Of a stretch of DNA of 64,000 nucleotides, positions 1-8,768 are shown one piece after another. The stretch is from AP-15 sp963812675 (lineage in GTDB: Bacteria > Pseudomonadota > Alphaproteobacteria > ATCC43930 > CGMCC-115725): assembly GCA_963812675.1 (NCBI GenBank), contig CAWEWR010000021.1:124001-188000 (forward strand), read 5' to 3'. Within the stretch, counting starts at the first letter, position 1, and the number at the start of each line of letters is the position of its first letter. The notes below the pieces were generated by a model that worked only from the letters and a program-made list of their open reading frames with translations, did not search any database and had not been told where the DNA came from. The position numbers and the translations under genes are program-made.

Positions 1-393
1 GGCTATCTCGATTTTTACGAGACCCGGCTGCCGCCGGAGATTTACGACCATACCTGGCAGCGGCTGATCGCCGCGGACGGCCCGATCCGCGGTCTGGGAG
101 CCCGCCTCGGCGGCGCAACTGCGCCGCTTGTCGGGATCGCCCACTACCTTTTTCACCCCCACGCCTGGACGACCAAGGAGGTCTGTTACCTGCAGGATCT
201 CTTTGTCGAACCCGCCGCCCGGCGCGGCGGCGTAGGCCGCAGGCTGATCGAGGCGGTTGCCGCAGCCGCCCGCGAGCGCGGCTGCCACCGGCTCTATTGG
301 ACGACGAAGGAGGACAACGCCGCCGCGCGCTCCCTCTACGACCGAATCGCCCAGTTCAACGGCTTTATCCGCTACGACTACACGCTGGACTAG
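1..393 (+). CDS. GNAT family N-acetyltransferase, 5' truncated by window edge
   Basis: The reading frame is open from the first base and ends at TAG 391-393, leaving the last 130 residues. The acetyl-CoA binding motif of the GNAT fold is visible as QDLFVEPAARRGGVGRRL, followed by the usual helix and a C-terminal strand with aromatic residues (RLYWTTKEDN, then GFIRYDYTLD). These proteins transfer an acetyl group from acetyl-CoA to an amine. The substrate cannot be told from sequence. The N-terminal start lies outside the window. It is followed after about 90 bases by hemB on the same strand, with no sign of functional coupling. Confidence 0.85.
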   Translation, partial: GYLDFYETRLPPEIYDHTWQRLIAADGPIRGLGARLGGATAPLVGIAHYLFHPHAWTTKEVCYLQDLFVEPAARRGGVGRRLIEAVAAAARERGCHRLYWTTKEDNAAARSLYDRIAQFNGFIRYDYTLD

Positions 394-485
394 GTCTAGC
401 CGCGGCGCGTTGTCACCGTGGCCCTATGGGGCTATTTTCCTGGGATTCGCGGCCCTCGCCGCTTTTAACCTCGGGAGTGATTCCG

Positions 486-1496
486 TTGACGTCGTTCCTC
501 CCGCCTCTTGCCCCTTATCCGCAGACGCGGCTGCGGCGCAACCGCCGCGATGCTTGGTCCCGCAGGCTGGTCGCCGAGACGGTGCTGACCGCGGGCGACC
601 TGATCTGGCCGGTCTTTGTCCATGACGAAGACCACCGCGCGGCGATCCCGTCGATGCCGGACGTGTTCCGCTTGCCGATCCCGGCGCTCGTCGATGCGGC
701 CGGGGAGGCAGCCGAGCTCGGCATCCCGACGATCGCCGTGTTCCCGGCGATGCCGGACGCCCTCAAGGACGCGGAAGGCAGCAACGCGGTCGATCCCGGC
801 AACCTGGTCTGCCGCGCGGTGGCGGCGTTGAAGCAGGCCCTGCCGGAACTCGGCGTGCTGTGCGACGTGGCGCTCGACCCGTTTACCTCGCACGGGCATG
901 ACGGGGTCATTCGCGACGGATATGTCGAGAATGACGAAACGGTCGAGATCCTGCAGCGGCAGGCGGTCGTTCAGGCCCGCGCCGGCTGCGACATCATCGC
1001 ACCCTCCGACATGATGGACGGCCGCGTCGGTGCGGTGCGCCAGGCGCTCGACGAAGCCGGGTTTGCGCGAGTCCGCATCATGTCCTATGCGGCCAAGTAT
1101 GCTTCGGCCTTTTACGGCCCATTCCGCGACGCGATCGGTTCCAAGACGGCCCTCGGCAGCGCCGACAAGCGCACCTACCAGATGGACCCGGCAAACGGCG
1201 ACGAGGCGTTGCGCGAAGTCGCGCTCGACCTGCAGGAGGGCGCCGATATGGTGATGGTCAAGCCCGGCATGCCCTATCTCGACGTGGTCCGGCGCGTCAA
1301 GGAGGCATTCCGCGTGCCGACTTACGCTTATCAGGTGAGCGGCGAGTATGCGATGTTGCACGCCGCCTCGCAAAACGGCTGGCTCGACGGCGAGCGGGCG
1401 GTAATGGAGAGCTTGATCGGCTTCAAGCGTGCCGGCGCCGACGGCGTCCTGACCTATGCTGCGGTCGAGGCGGCGCGGCGCTTGAAGCTCGGCTGA
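486..1496 (+). CDS. hemB: Delta-aminolevulinic acid dehydratase (porphobilinogen synthase)
   Basis: Condenses two 5-aminolevulinate molecules to porphobilinogen in tetrapyrrole (heme, cobalamin) synthesis; cytosolic. The protein is 336 aa from the chosen TTG at 486, close to the family norm. Visible are the N-terminal RMRRNRR-like segment (RLRRNRRDAWSRRL), the Schiff-base lysine region MVMVKPGMPYLDVV, the second lysine in AAKYASAFYGPFRDA, and the metal site DVALDPFTSHGHDG. That site lacks the cysteines of zinc-type enzymes, so this is the Mg-type or cysteine-free class usual in alphaproteobacteria. TTG 486 was chosen because GGGAG lies about 8 bases upstream and the protein then begins MTSFLPP. 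GTG 477 and ATG 426 are in frame and possible. Confidence 0.95.
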   Translation: MTSFLPPLAPYPQTRLRRNRRDAWSRRLVAETVLTAGDLIWPVFVHDEDHRAAIPSMPDVFRLPIPALVDAAGEAAELGIPTIAVFPAMPDALKDAEGSNAVDPGNLVCRAVAALKQALPELGVLCDVALDPFTSHGHDGVIRDGYVENDETVEILQRQAVVQARAGCDIIAPSDMMDGRVGAVRQALDEAGFARVRIMSYAAKYASAFYGPFRDAIGSKTALGSADKRTYQMDPANGDEALREVALDLQEGADMVMVKPGMPYLDVVRRVKEAFRVPTYAYQVSGEYAMLHAASQNGWLDGERAVMESLIGFKRAGADGVLTYAAVEAARRLKLG

Positions 1497-1561
1497 GACT
1501 GACGGCACCGGGTTGGCGCACGGCGAAAACCCGTCTGGGCAGAACAGGGAAGGATAGAAGA

Positions 1562-2821
1562 ATGTCTAATAACGAAATTCTCACGCGCCAACGTCTACTC
1601 GAATGGAGCGTGGCCGGCTCGGGGGTGATCCTGGCACCGGCGCCTTGGCGGGCCGCTTTGGGCGCGGCCAAGCCTTACAAGATCGGCACCGTCCAATGCC
1701 TTTCGGGCGCCGCCGCCGCAATCGGTAAGACGGCGCTGGTCGGGGTTCAGATGGCCGTCGACCGGATCAACAAAGCCGGTGGCATCAATGGCCGGCCCAT
1801 CGAGCTCATCGTCGCGGACGACGAGTTGAAACCCGATGTCGGACGGCGCAAAGTGGAGAAGCTGATCGTCGACGATAACATCGATCTCCATGTCGGCGGT
1901 ATCCTCTCGAACATTTGCCTGGCGTGCATGCCGGTTTGGGAGGAGCACGGTATCGTCAACATCATCGGCGTGTGCCTGGACACGACGATTACCACCAGCA
2001 AGTGCAGCCGCTATACGTTTCGCCCGTTCGACTATGCCCCGGCCCAGGCGGTTGCGTTCGCCCCGTACATGGTCAACAAGCTCGGCAAGAGGTGGCATAT
2101 TGCCTACGCCGATTACGCTTGGGGGCAGTCGACCCGTGATGCTTATGCAGAGCAGATCAAGAAGGCCGGCGGTTCCGTCGTCGGCACCACCGGTATTCCG
2201 ATCGGCACGGCCGACATGACGCCGTTTCTGTCGAAGATCTCCGGCGATTTCGACGGGCTGTTCGGCATCTTCTTTGGCAAGGACGGGGTGACGATCGGCA
2301 ACCAGGCCTATGATCTCGGCTTGACCAAGAAATACAAATGGGCCGGGGATGGAGCGATTTCCGAGTCGACGAACCTTCCCGCTCTCGGCAACAAGATCGA
2401 GGGGTTTGTCGGAATCAACCGGTACCTTCCGGTATTCGACCCGCCGCTCGACACAGCAGCGCACAAGAAGTTTTTTGACGACGCCGTGGTTCGCCTCAAG
2501 GAGATCGACCCGTCCGGTCCACTTCCCGACCGCTACGTGCAGTCGAACTTCGAGTCGGTCAACGCCGTCAAGATAGCGATGGAGAAGTCAGGGTTTCAAA
2601 CCCGCGCCGACGCGCCAAAGCTGATCGCAGCCCTGGAGGGGCTGGAGATGAAAGAGAGCGACGACTTCCCGCAAGGCGACAAGACGCTGCGCATGGAGGA
2701 TCATCAGGCCTTTCTCCGCGAGTTCGTTTACGACATCCAGGACGGCAAGCCCCATATCCTCGAGACCGTCCCGAAAGAGAGGACGATTTTCCCGCCGGCG
2801 TGCAAATTCGGTTCCGCGTGA
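1562..2821 (+). CDS. Branched-chain-amino-acid-type ABC transporter substrate-binding protein
   Basis: Periplasmic type I binding protein of the LivJ/UrtA/AmiC group, 419 aa, which would present a ligand to the LivHMGF-type transporter encoded downstream. After an N-terminal export segment (residues about 8-33, TRQRLLEWSVAGSG; Tat-like but RQ rather than RR) the mature domain opens with YKIGTVQCLSG and the family pattern ALVGVQMAVDRINKAGGINGRPIELIVADDE. An AAGGG-like purine run precedes ATG 1562. It is the first gene of a nine-gene same-strand unit, 44 bases ahead of the 2Fe-2S subunit gene. The ligand is unknown. The interposed molybdenum hydroxylase and SoxYZ genes make a plain amino-acid ligand doubtful. 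Confidence 0.9.
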   Translation: MSNNEILTRQRLLEWSVAGSGVILAPAPWRAALGAAKPYKIGTVQCLSGAAAAIGKTALVGVQMAVDRINKAGGINGRPIELIVADDELKPDVGRRKVEKLIVDDNIDLHVGGILSNICLACMPVWEEHGIVNIIGVCLDTTITTSKCSRYTFRPFDYAPAQAVAFAPYMVNKLGKRWHIAYADYAWGQSTRDAYAEQIKKAGGSVVGTTGIPIGTADMTPFLSKISGDFDGLFGIFFGKDGVTIGNQAYDLGLTKKYKWAGDGAISESTNLPALGNKIEGFVGINRYLPVFDPPLDTAAHKKFFDDAVVRLKEIDPSGPLPDRYVQSNFESVNAVKIAMEKSGFQTRADAPKLIAALEGLEMKESDDFPQGDKTLRMEDHQAFLREFVYDIQDGKPHILETVPKERTIFPPACKFGSA

Positions 2822-2865
2822 GAGCCTAAATCGTCTGGACGACCAGAAATCTGCGAGGAGGGAGA

Positions 2866-3315
2866 ATGGCCCGGTTCACCGTCAACGGTAAGGCTTACGA
2901 CATTGATGTCGACCCTACGACGCCCCTGCTTTGGGTATTGCGGGAGCAGATTGGGCTGACCGGCACCAAATATGGCTGCGGCATTGCGCAATGCGGCGCT
3001 TGCACCGTGCATGTCGACGGCATGGCGGTCCGCTCGTGCTCCCTGTCGGCGAGCGACGCGGAGGGCAAGCAGATCACGACGATCGAAGGGCTTGCGCAAA
3101 ACGGTGTTCTGCATCCGGTGCAGCAGGCCTGGCTCGATCATGATGTGCCGCAGTGCGGTTACTGCCAAAGCGGAATGATCATGGCGGTGGCCGCCCTTCT
3201 GAAGGAAAAACCGCAACCCACCGACGCCGACATCGACGGCGCCGTAACCAATATCTGCCGCTGCGGCACCTTCCAGGAGGTGCGCGCGGCAATTCACGCC
3301 GTCGCCAGCGCGTGA
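2866..3315 (+). CDS. (2Fe-2S)-binding subunit of an isoquinoline 1-oxidoreductase-type molybdenum hydroxylase
   Basis: Small iron-sulfur subunit, 149 aa, of the xanthine oxidase family (IorA/aldehyde dehydrogenase small-subunit type). The N-terminal plant-type ferredoxin cluster is bound by C38, C43 and C46 (CGIAQCGAC) with a further Cys near residue 59. The C-terminal all-helical cluster shows CGYCQSGM and CRCGT. It relays electrons from the molybdopterin in the large subunit encoded 14 bases downstream. No signal peptide is seen, so it probably travels out folded together with the Tat-signal-bearing large subunit. A strong ribosome site (GAGGAGGGAG) precedes ATG 2866. No FAD subunit gene is nearby, as expected for the two-subunit Ior class. 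Confidence 0.95.
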   Translation: MARFTVNGKAYDIDVDPTTPLLWVLREQIGLTGTKYGCGIAQCGACTVHVDGMAVRSCSLSASDAEGKQITTIEGLAQNGVLHPVQQAWLDHDVPQCGYCQSGMIMAVAALLKEKPQPTDADIDGAVTNICRCGTFQEVRAAIHAVASA

Positions 3316-3329
3316 GGAGGGAAGACGCG

Positions 3330-5501
3330 ATGAATGATCTTCCGCAAATAAACCGGCGTTCCTTCGTCATCGGCACCGCCGCGGTCGGCAGCGGGCTCGC
3401 GCTCGGGCTCGCGCTCCCCTTCGGTCGGGCCCAGGCGGCTACCGGCGGGCCGGAAGTGAATGCGTGGGTCGTGGTCCGGCCGGACGAGACCGTGGTCATT
3501 CGGGTCGCCAGGTCGGAAATGGGCCAGGGGACAATCACCGGGCTTGCGCAGCTCGTCGCCGAGGAGCTCGACTGCGACTGGTCGAAAGTCACCGTCGAAT
3601 ATCCGACGCCCGGCCAGAATGTCGCCCGCGAACGGGTGTGGGGCAACATGTCGACCGGCGGCAGCCGCGGCATCCGCGATTCGCAGGAACTCGTTCGCAA
3701 AGGAGGCGCCGCGGCTCGCCTGATGTTGATCCAGGCCGCGGCCGACGCTTGGAATGTGCCGGCTGCGGAGTGTGGCGCGGTTGGCGGCGTGATCACGCAC
3801 AAGTCTTCCGGTCGCACGACCACCTTCGGCAAGGTGGCGGAGGCCGCCGGCAAGCTCGATCCGCCGAAAGAAATACAACTCAAGGATCCGAAGGACTGGA
3901 AGATCGCCGGGAAGCCGCTGAAGCGGCTCGACACCATGGACAAGCTCACCGGCAAGCTGACCTATGGCATCAACGTCAAGCTGCCGGGAATGCTCAACGC
4001 TGCGATCAAGGACTGTCCGGTTTTCGGCGGCAAAGTGAAAAGCTTCGACGCCGGCAAGGTCGCCGGCATGCGTGGGGTGAAAAAGGTCGTGCCGGTCGGC
4101 GATTCCGCGATTGCCGTTGTCGCGGACACCTGGTGGCAAGCCAAGACCGCGCTCGATGCCCTCCCGATCGTGTGGGACGAGGGCGAAAACGCCAAGGTTT
4201 CGAGCGCGTCGATCGCCGAATGGCTGAAGGCCGGCCTCGACGCTGAAGAGGCCTTTGTCGGCAATCAGAACGGTGATGCTAAAGCGGCTCTCGCGGACGC
4301 GGCAAAAAAGGTCGATGCGGTCTACTCGTATCCCTACCAGAACCACGCGACGATGGAGCCGATGAACGCGACCGCGCTCTATGCCGCGGATAAATGCGAG
4401 GTCTGGTGTCCCACACAGAACGGCGAAACCGCCCTCGCAGCGGTCATCGAGGCGTCGGGCCTGCCGGGCGCCAAATGCGACGTCCACAAACTCACCCTTG
4501 GCGGTGGTTTCGGCCGGCGCATTTTCACCGATTTCGTGCGTCAGACCGTGGCGATTGCGAAGGAGATGCCGGGCACCCCGGTAAAGCTGTTGTGGTCACG
4601 CGAAGAGGACATGACGCATGGGCACTATCATCCGGTGACGCAGGCAAAGATGGTCGGCGGCCTCGATGCGAGCGGAAATCTGACCGCGCTGCATATGCGG
4701 ATCTCGGGCCAGTCGATCCTCGCCTCGGTGTTTCCGCAGAATCTGCAAAACGGGCGCGATCCGGCGACGTTCCAGGGCCTCAATCCGAGCGGGGCGGAAA
4801 CGGCGATCGGCTATACGATCCCGAACCTGCTGATCGACCATTCGATGCGCAACCCGCATGTTCCGCCGGGGTTCTGGCGCGGTGTGAACATCAATCACAA
4901 TGCGATCTATCTCGAGTGCTTTATCGACGAGCTCGCCCATGCGGCCGGCCAAGATCCGGTCGCATTCCGCCGCAAGCTGATGGCGGCGCATCCCAAGCAC
5001 CTCGCCGTGCTCAACGCGGCGGCCGACGGCATCGGATGGGAAAAGGCCGCGCCGCAGGGCATCCATCGCGGAATCGCGCAGATGATGGCGTTCGGCAGCT
5101 ATGTCGCGGCGGCCGCCGAGATCTCCGTCACGGGCGAAAACAAGATCAAGATCCACCGCATCGTGGCAGCGACTGATCCCGGATATGCGGTCAACCCGGC
5201 GCAGATCGAGCGGCAGATCGCCGGCTCTTTCGTCTATGGCCTTTCCGCCTTGTTCTACCAGGAGTGCACGGTCAAGGGCGGGCGCATCGAGCAAGAGAAC
5301 TTTGACACCTACGGATCGATGCGCATCGCCGATATGCCGAAGGTGGAATCGGTCATCATGCCGAGCGGCGGCTTTTGGGGCGGTGTTGGCGAACCGACGA
5401 TCTGCGTCGCGGCGCCTGCGGTGCTCAACGCGTACTTCAACGCCACCGGCAAGCGAATCCGCTCGTTCCCGCTAAAGAACCACAACCTGTCGTTCGCGTG
5501 A
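3330..5501 (+). CDS. Molybdopterin-binding large subunit, isoquinoline 1-oxidoreductase beta-type
   Basis: Catalytic subunit of a periplasmic molybdenum hydroxylase, 723 aa. ATG 3330 has GAGGAGG just upstream, and the protein starts with a clear Tat signal (INRRSFVIGTAAVGSGLALG), so it is exported folded with cofactor. Family marks include RSEMGQGTITGLAQLVAEEL, LGGGFGRRIFTDFV, the repeat NPHVPPGFWRGVNINHN, and the C-terminal GGVGEPTICVAAPA holding the catalytic glutamate. Enzymes of this class hydroxylate carbon next to a ring nitrogen, or oxidise aldehydes, using water as the oxygen source. The substrate here cannot be named. Position between a binding-protein gene and soxYZ-like genes suggests a job on an imported sulfur- or nitrogen-containing compound; that link is inference. 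Confidence 0.93.
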   Translation: MNDLPQINRRSFVIGTAAVGSGLALGLALPFGRAQAATGGPEVNAWVVVRPDETVVIRVARSEMGQGTITGLAQLVAEELDCDWSKVTVEYPTPGQNVARERVWGNMSTGGSRGIRDSQELVRKGGAAARLMLIQAAADAWNVPAAECGAVGGVITHKSSGRTTTFGKVAEAAGKLDPPKEIQLKDPKDWKIAGKPLKRLDTMDKLTGKLTYGINVKLPGMLNAAIKDCPVFGGKVKSFDAGKVAGMRGVKKVVPVGDSAIAVVADTWWQAKTALDALPIVWDEGENAKVSSASIAEWLKAGLDAEEAFVGNQNGDAKAALADAAKKVDAVYSYPYQNHATMEPMNATALYAADKCEVWCPTQNGETALAAVIEASGLPGAKCDVHKLTLGGGFGRRIFTDFVRQTVAIAKEMPGTPVKLLWSREEDMTHGHYHPVTQAKMVGGLDASGNLTALHMRISGQSILASVFPQNLQNGRDPATFQGLNPSGAETAIGYTIPNLLIDHSMRNPHVPPGFWRGVNINHNAIYLECFIDELAHAAGQDPVAFRRKLMAAHPKHLAVLNAAADGIGWEKAAPQGIHRGIAQMMAFGSYVAAAAEISVTGENKIKIHRIVAATDPGYAVNPAQIERQIAGSFVYGLSALFYQECTVKGGRIEQENFDTYGSMRIADMPKVESVIMPSGGFWGGVGEPTICVAAPAVLNAYFNATGKRIRSFPLKNHNLSFA

Positions 5502-5533
5502 ACTCGCGAACGCAGGACCAGCTCACCAGGCTC

Positions 5534-6022
5534 ATGGGCGACAGACGACACGATCCGACCGCGACGCGCCGCCAATTCCTGACGGTGGCGGGGAGCTTGA
5601 TCGGCGCCGTCGCGGTTGCGCCGGCACAAGCGGCGCTGCCTGCTCCGGCCACCCTTGCGGCGGCGGCCATCGACGAGATCGTCGGCGATGCGCCGGTGCA
5701 TCAAGGGAAGGTGAAGCTGGAGGTGCCGCCGCTTGTCGAGAACGGCAACGCGGTCCCGCTCACCGTCTCGGTCGACAGTCCTATGACGGAGAGGGAGCAC
5801 GTCAAAAGCATCCATATCTTCAACGAAAAGAACCCGCAGCCCTACGTCGCGAGCTTCTATCTCGATCCGCGCACCGGCCGGGCGCAAGTCTCGACCCGGA
5901 TCCGGCTCGCCGATTCGCAGAAGGTGACCGCGATTGCCCAGCTCAGCGATGATTCCTTCTGGTCCGACAATGTCGACGTGGTGGTGACCCTAGCTGCGTG
6001 CCTCGAGAACCCGCAAAAATGA
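5534..6022 (+). CDS. soxY: SoxY-like sulfur-carrier protein with atypical C-terminus
   Basis: Thiosulfate-oxidation carrier SoxY family, 162 aa from ATG 5534 (GTG 5498, overlapping the previous stop, is an alternative). A Tat signal (TRRQFLTVAGSLIGAVAVA) precedes a SoxY domain with the pattern VPPLVENGNAVPLTVSVDSPM and a second half ending in a single cysteine in VVVTLAACLENPQK. In classical SoxY the swinging-arm Cys sits in a C-terminal GGCGG. Here it lies in AAC with six residues after it. Its stop overlaps the soxZ start by four bases (ATGA), so the two are translationally coupled. No soxA, soxX, soxB or soxCD occurs in the window, so a role in ordinary thiosulfate oxidation is not supported. 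Confidence 0.85.
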   Translation: MGDRRHDPTATRRQFLTVAGSLIGAVAVAPAQAALPAPATLAAAAIDEIVGDAPVHQGKVKLEVPPLVENGNAVPLTVSVDSPMTEREHVKSIHIFNEKNPQPYVASFYLDPRTGRAQVSTRIRLADSQKVTAIAQLSDDSFWSDNVDVVVTLAACLENPQK

Positions 6023-6339
6023 CCCATGCGCTCGTCAACGTGCCCGCAAAGGCCAAGCGCGGTGAAATAATCGAGATCAAGACCATGATCTCTCATCCGA
6101 TGGAAACGGGCTACCGTCGCGACGAGGTGGGCAAGGTGATCCCGCGCGATATCATCAGCCGGTTCACTTGCACGTATAATGGCGTGGAAGTGTTCCGCGC
6201 CGATCTGTTCCCGGCCATTTCCGCGAACCCGTTCATCTCCTTTTTCACGCTCGCGGCAGAAAGCGGGGTGATCGCCTTCAATTGGACAGCGGATAACGGC
6301 GAGATCCATACTGAAACTGCAACAATCGCAGTCGATTGA
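6019..6339 (+). CDS. soxZ: SoxZ-like sulfur-carrier partner protein
   Basis: 106 aa, start ATG 6019 overlapping the SoxY stop. The family signature is visible from the N-terminus (VNVPAKAKRGEIIEIKTMIS, then HPMETGYRRDEVGKVIPRDI) and in the C-terminal immunoglobulin-like strands (FFTLAAESGVIAFNWTADNG). SoxZ has no signal peptide and is normally exported in complex with Tat-dependent SoxY, where it shields and positions the carrier cysteine arm. The pair is embedded between the molybdenum hydroxylase genes and the ABC transporter genes, 32 bases before livG, which suggests that all these products act on one substrate. Confidence 0.92.
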   Translation: MTHALVNVPAKAKRGEIIEIKTMISHPMETGYRRDEVGKVIPRDIISRFTCTYNGVEVFRADLFPAISANPFISFFTLAAESGVIAFNWTADNGEIHTETATIAVD

Positions 6340-6371
6340 GATCGACCGACGCTCCGCTCCGGGTCTCATAA

Positions 6372-7160
6372 GTGACGGTCGATCCGTCCTGGCAACAACC
6401 CCTCCCAGCCGCTGCGGCGGTCTCAGCCCCTCTTCTACGCACCGAGGACCTGACTATCCGCTTCGGCGGGCTGACCGCACTCAATCGGGTCAACTTCGAG
6501 GTCCGCCGCGACGAGATCCGCGCGATCATCGGACCGAACGGTGCGGGCAAAAGCACCTTCTTTAACTGCCTGACCGGCGTGCTGCGCCCGTCTTCTGGAA
6601 AAATCCTGTTCAACGGCGGGGAGATCACCGGGCTTTCTCCCGACCGCATTTCCCACCAGGGCATCGCCCGCTCCTATCAGATCACCAACATTCTTCCCAA
6701 CGCCACCACACTCGAGAATGTCCGGATAGCCGCCCAGTCGCGCCGTCACGGCTGGAGCCTGTCGGCCCACCATCGCGCCTATCGCGACATCGTCGAGAAG
6801 GCCGAAACGGTATTGGCGTCGGTAGGTCTGTTGAGCAAAGCGAACGAGCTTGCTGCCAATCTCTCGCACGGCGAGCAGCGCAATCTCGAGGTCGGAATTG
6901 CCTTGGCGACCGAGCCCCAGCTGCTGTGTCTCGACGAGCCGACGGCGGGCATGAGCGCAGCCGAGACCCATGACACGATGGAACTGGTGCGCCGCATCGC
7001 CAAGGATCTGACGATCTTGATCGTCGAGCACGACATGCAAGTGGTCATGGAATTGGCGCAGCGGATCACCGTGCTCCATTACGGCGAGATCCTGGCCGAG
7101 GGGACACCCTCGGAGATCCAGCAGAACCCCCGAGTGCTCGAGGTTTATTTGAAGACATGA
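6372..7160 (+). CDS. livG: ABC transporter ATP-binding protein, LivG type
   Basis: One of two cytoplasmic ATPases of a branched-chain-amino-acid-type importer, 262 aa from GTG 6372. Walker A GPNGAGKST, signature NLSHGEQRNLEVGIAL, Walker B LLCLDEPTAGMS and the switch histidine in LIVEHDM are all intact. The C-terminal helix typical of LivG (ILAEGTPSEIQQNPRVLEVYL) is present. The start is supported by the N-terminal strand LRTEDLTIRFGG beginning about 20 residues in. Its stop overlaps the livF start by four bases. It would power uptake through LivH and LivM of whatever the upstream binding protein captures. Confidence 0.93.
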   Translation: MTVDPSWQQPLPAAAAVSAPLLRTEDLTIRFGGLTALNRVNFEVRRDEIRAIIGPNGAGKSTFFNCLTGVLRPSSGKILFNGGEITGLSPDRISHQGIARSYQITNILPNATTLENVRIAAQSRRHGWSLSAHHRAYRDIVEKAETVLASVGLLSKANELAANLSHGEQRNLEVGIALATEPQLLCLDEPTAGMSAAETHDTMELVRRIAKDLTILIVEHDMQVVMELAQRITVLHYGEILAEGTPSEIQQNPRVLEVYLKT

Positions 7161-7894
7161 GCCCGGGCCCCCACACGGTCCAACCAATCGTCAAAGTCGA
7201 GGACATCCACACCTATTACGGCAAGAGCCATATCCTGCACGGCGTCTCGCTCGAAGTCGGAATAGGCGAGGTGGTGGGCCTCCTCGGGCGCAACGGGGTC
7301 GGCAAGAGCACGACCCTCAAGGCGATCATGGGGCTCGTCCATCCGAGCCAAGGCAGGGTGCTGTTCGAGGGTCGGCCGATCACCCATTTGCCGGCACACC
7401 GGCTGGCGCGGCTCGGGATCGGCTACGTTCCCGAAGATCGGCGAATATTTCCCCTGTTGTCGGTCACCGAAAATCTCCGCACCGGGCTCGATCGTCACGG
7501 CGTGAGCAAGGCTCGAAAGACGGAGCTGCTGGAAAAGGTTTACGGCTACTTCCCGGTGCTGGCCGAGCGCCGCAACCAGGCGGGTGGCACGCTCTCCGGT
7601 GGCGAGCAGCAAATGCTCGCCATTGCGCGCGCAATGATGCTGGAGCCGAAAATCATCCTGCTGGATGAGCCGACGGAGGGCTTGATGCCGCGGATGGTGG
7701 CGGAAATCCGGCAGATCATCGACATGCTCCACCGCGAGAATGTCGCCGTCCTGCTGGTCGAACAGAATGTGCCGCTGACCCTGGAGGCCGGCCAACGGAT
7801 CTATATCATCGAGAAAGGCGTCGTTCGACACCACGCCATGGCGTCCGACCTTCGCGTCAACGACGCCGTCATCCATCAGTATCTGGGAGTGTAG
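7157..7894 (+). CDS. livF: ABC transporter ATP-binding protein, LivF type
   Basis: Second ATPase of the importer, 245 aa, starting at ATG 7157 inside the livG stop. Walker A GRNGVGKSTT, signature LSGGEQQMLAIARAM, Walker B IILLDEPTEGL and the H-loop region LLVEQN are intact. The LivF hallmark GIGYVPEDRRIFPLLSV is present. It ends one base before the GTG start of livH, consistent with one transcript. Family members form a heterodimer with LivG. Confidence 0.93.
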   Translation: MSPGPHTVQPIVKVEDIHTYYGKSHILHGVSLEVGIGEVVGLLGRNGVGKSTTLKAIMGLVHPSQGRVLFEGRPITHLPAHRLARLGIGYVPEDRRIFPLLSVTENLRTGLDRHGVSKARKTELLEKVYGYFPVLAERRNQAGGTLSGGEQQMLAIARAMMLEPKIILLDEPTEGLMPRMVAEIRQIIDMLHRENVAVLLVEQNVPLTLEAGQRIYIIEKGVVRHHAMASDLRVNDAVIHQYLGV

Positions 7895-7895
7895 C

Positions 7896-8768
7896 GTGGG
7901 CATTCCGATCGAGGAGATCCTGATCCAGACAGTCAACGGCATCGTCACCGGCATGATCTTGGCACTGGTGGCCTCTGGGCTGACCCTGATCTTTGGCATC
8001 ATGGACGTCGTCAACTTTGCGCATGGCGAGCTCTTTATGCTGGGCGCTTATGCCGGCGTCATCATATTGGCGGCGACCGGGGATTTCTGGATTGCCCTCG
8101 TAGCGGCCACCCTCCTCGTAGCGCTGCTCGGCGCAGCGATTTATTTGACGACGCTGCGCCCGCTCCTTGGCCGCGATCCGCTCTATACGATCCTCGCCAC
8201 GTTCGGAGTCTCGCTCGTCTTACAGAACTACGCGCTCTGGCAGTTCGGTCCGGCGGCGCGCAAGATCGGCGAGCCGTTCACCGGCCAGTTCACGCTCTTC
8301 TATCTGCACTATCCGTGGTATCGGATAGTGATTGCGTTGCTGTCCGCCGCCATCATCGGCGCTCTTTGGCTGTTCCTCAAATTCGGCACCTGGGGCATCT
8401 GGATCCGCGCGACCACCCAGGACCGCGTCATGGCTCAAGCGATGGGCATCCCCGTGCCGTGGGTGCTGACGGCGGTCTTCGCCATCGGCGCCGGCATGGC
8501 GGCTGCCAGCGGGGTTTTGTTTGGCCCGTTGGTGGGCGTCAACCACGCCATGGGTGTCGATTGGGTTCTCAAGGCATTTATCGTCGTCGTGGTCGGGGGC
8601 ATGGGAAACCTCGCCGGCTCGATCGCCGCCGCCATCTTCATCAGCCTCCTGGAGGCATACGCGTCGCTCTGGGTCAGTCCGGCTCAGGCGGTCATCGTTT
8701 CTTTTGTCGTGCTGATCCTGACCCTGCTGTTCCGGCCCACAGGGCTCTTCGTGTCGACGCCGAAATGA
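7896..8768 (+). CDS. livH: Branched-chain-amino-acid-type ABC transporter permease, LivH
   Basis: Integral membrane permease, 290 aa, about eight hydrophobic spans. The GTG start at 7896 is one base after livF. The family patterns ALVASGLTLIFGIMDVVNFAHG near the N-terminus and VVVGGMGNLAGSIAAA near the C-terminus are visible; the latter is the cytoplasmic loop that contacts the ATPases. It pairs with LivM to form the translocation path. The downstream livM start overlaps its last codons (ATGA at 8765-8768). Confidence 0.93.
   Translation: MGIPIEEILIQTVNGIVTGMILALVASGLTLIFGIMDVVNFAHGELFMLGAYAGVIILAATGDFWIALVAATLLVALLGAAIYLTTLRPLLGRDPLYTILATFGVSLVLQNYALWQFGPAARKIGEPFTGQFTLFYLHYPWYRIVIALLSAAIIGALWLFLKFGTWGIWIRATTQDRVMAQAMGIPVPWVLTAVFAIGAGMAAASGVLFGPLVGVNHAMGVDWVLKAFIVVVVGGMGNLAGSIAAAIFISLLEAYASLWVSPAQAVIVSFVVLILTLLFRPTGLFVSTPK

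Noticed and set aside
297..485. 63-residue N-terminal extension of the hemB frame
   Set aside because: It overlaps the end of the acetyltransferase gene in another frame and has no HemB similarity.
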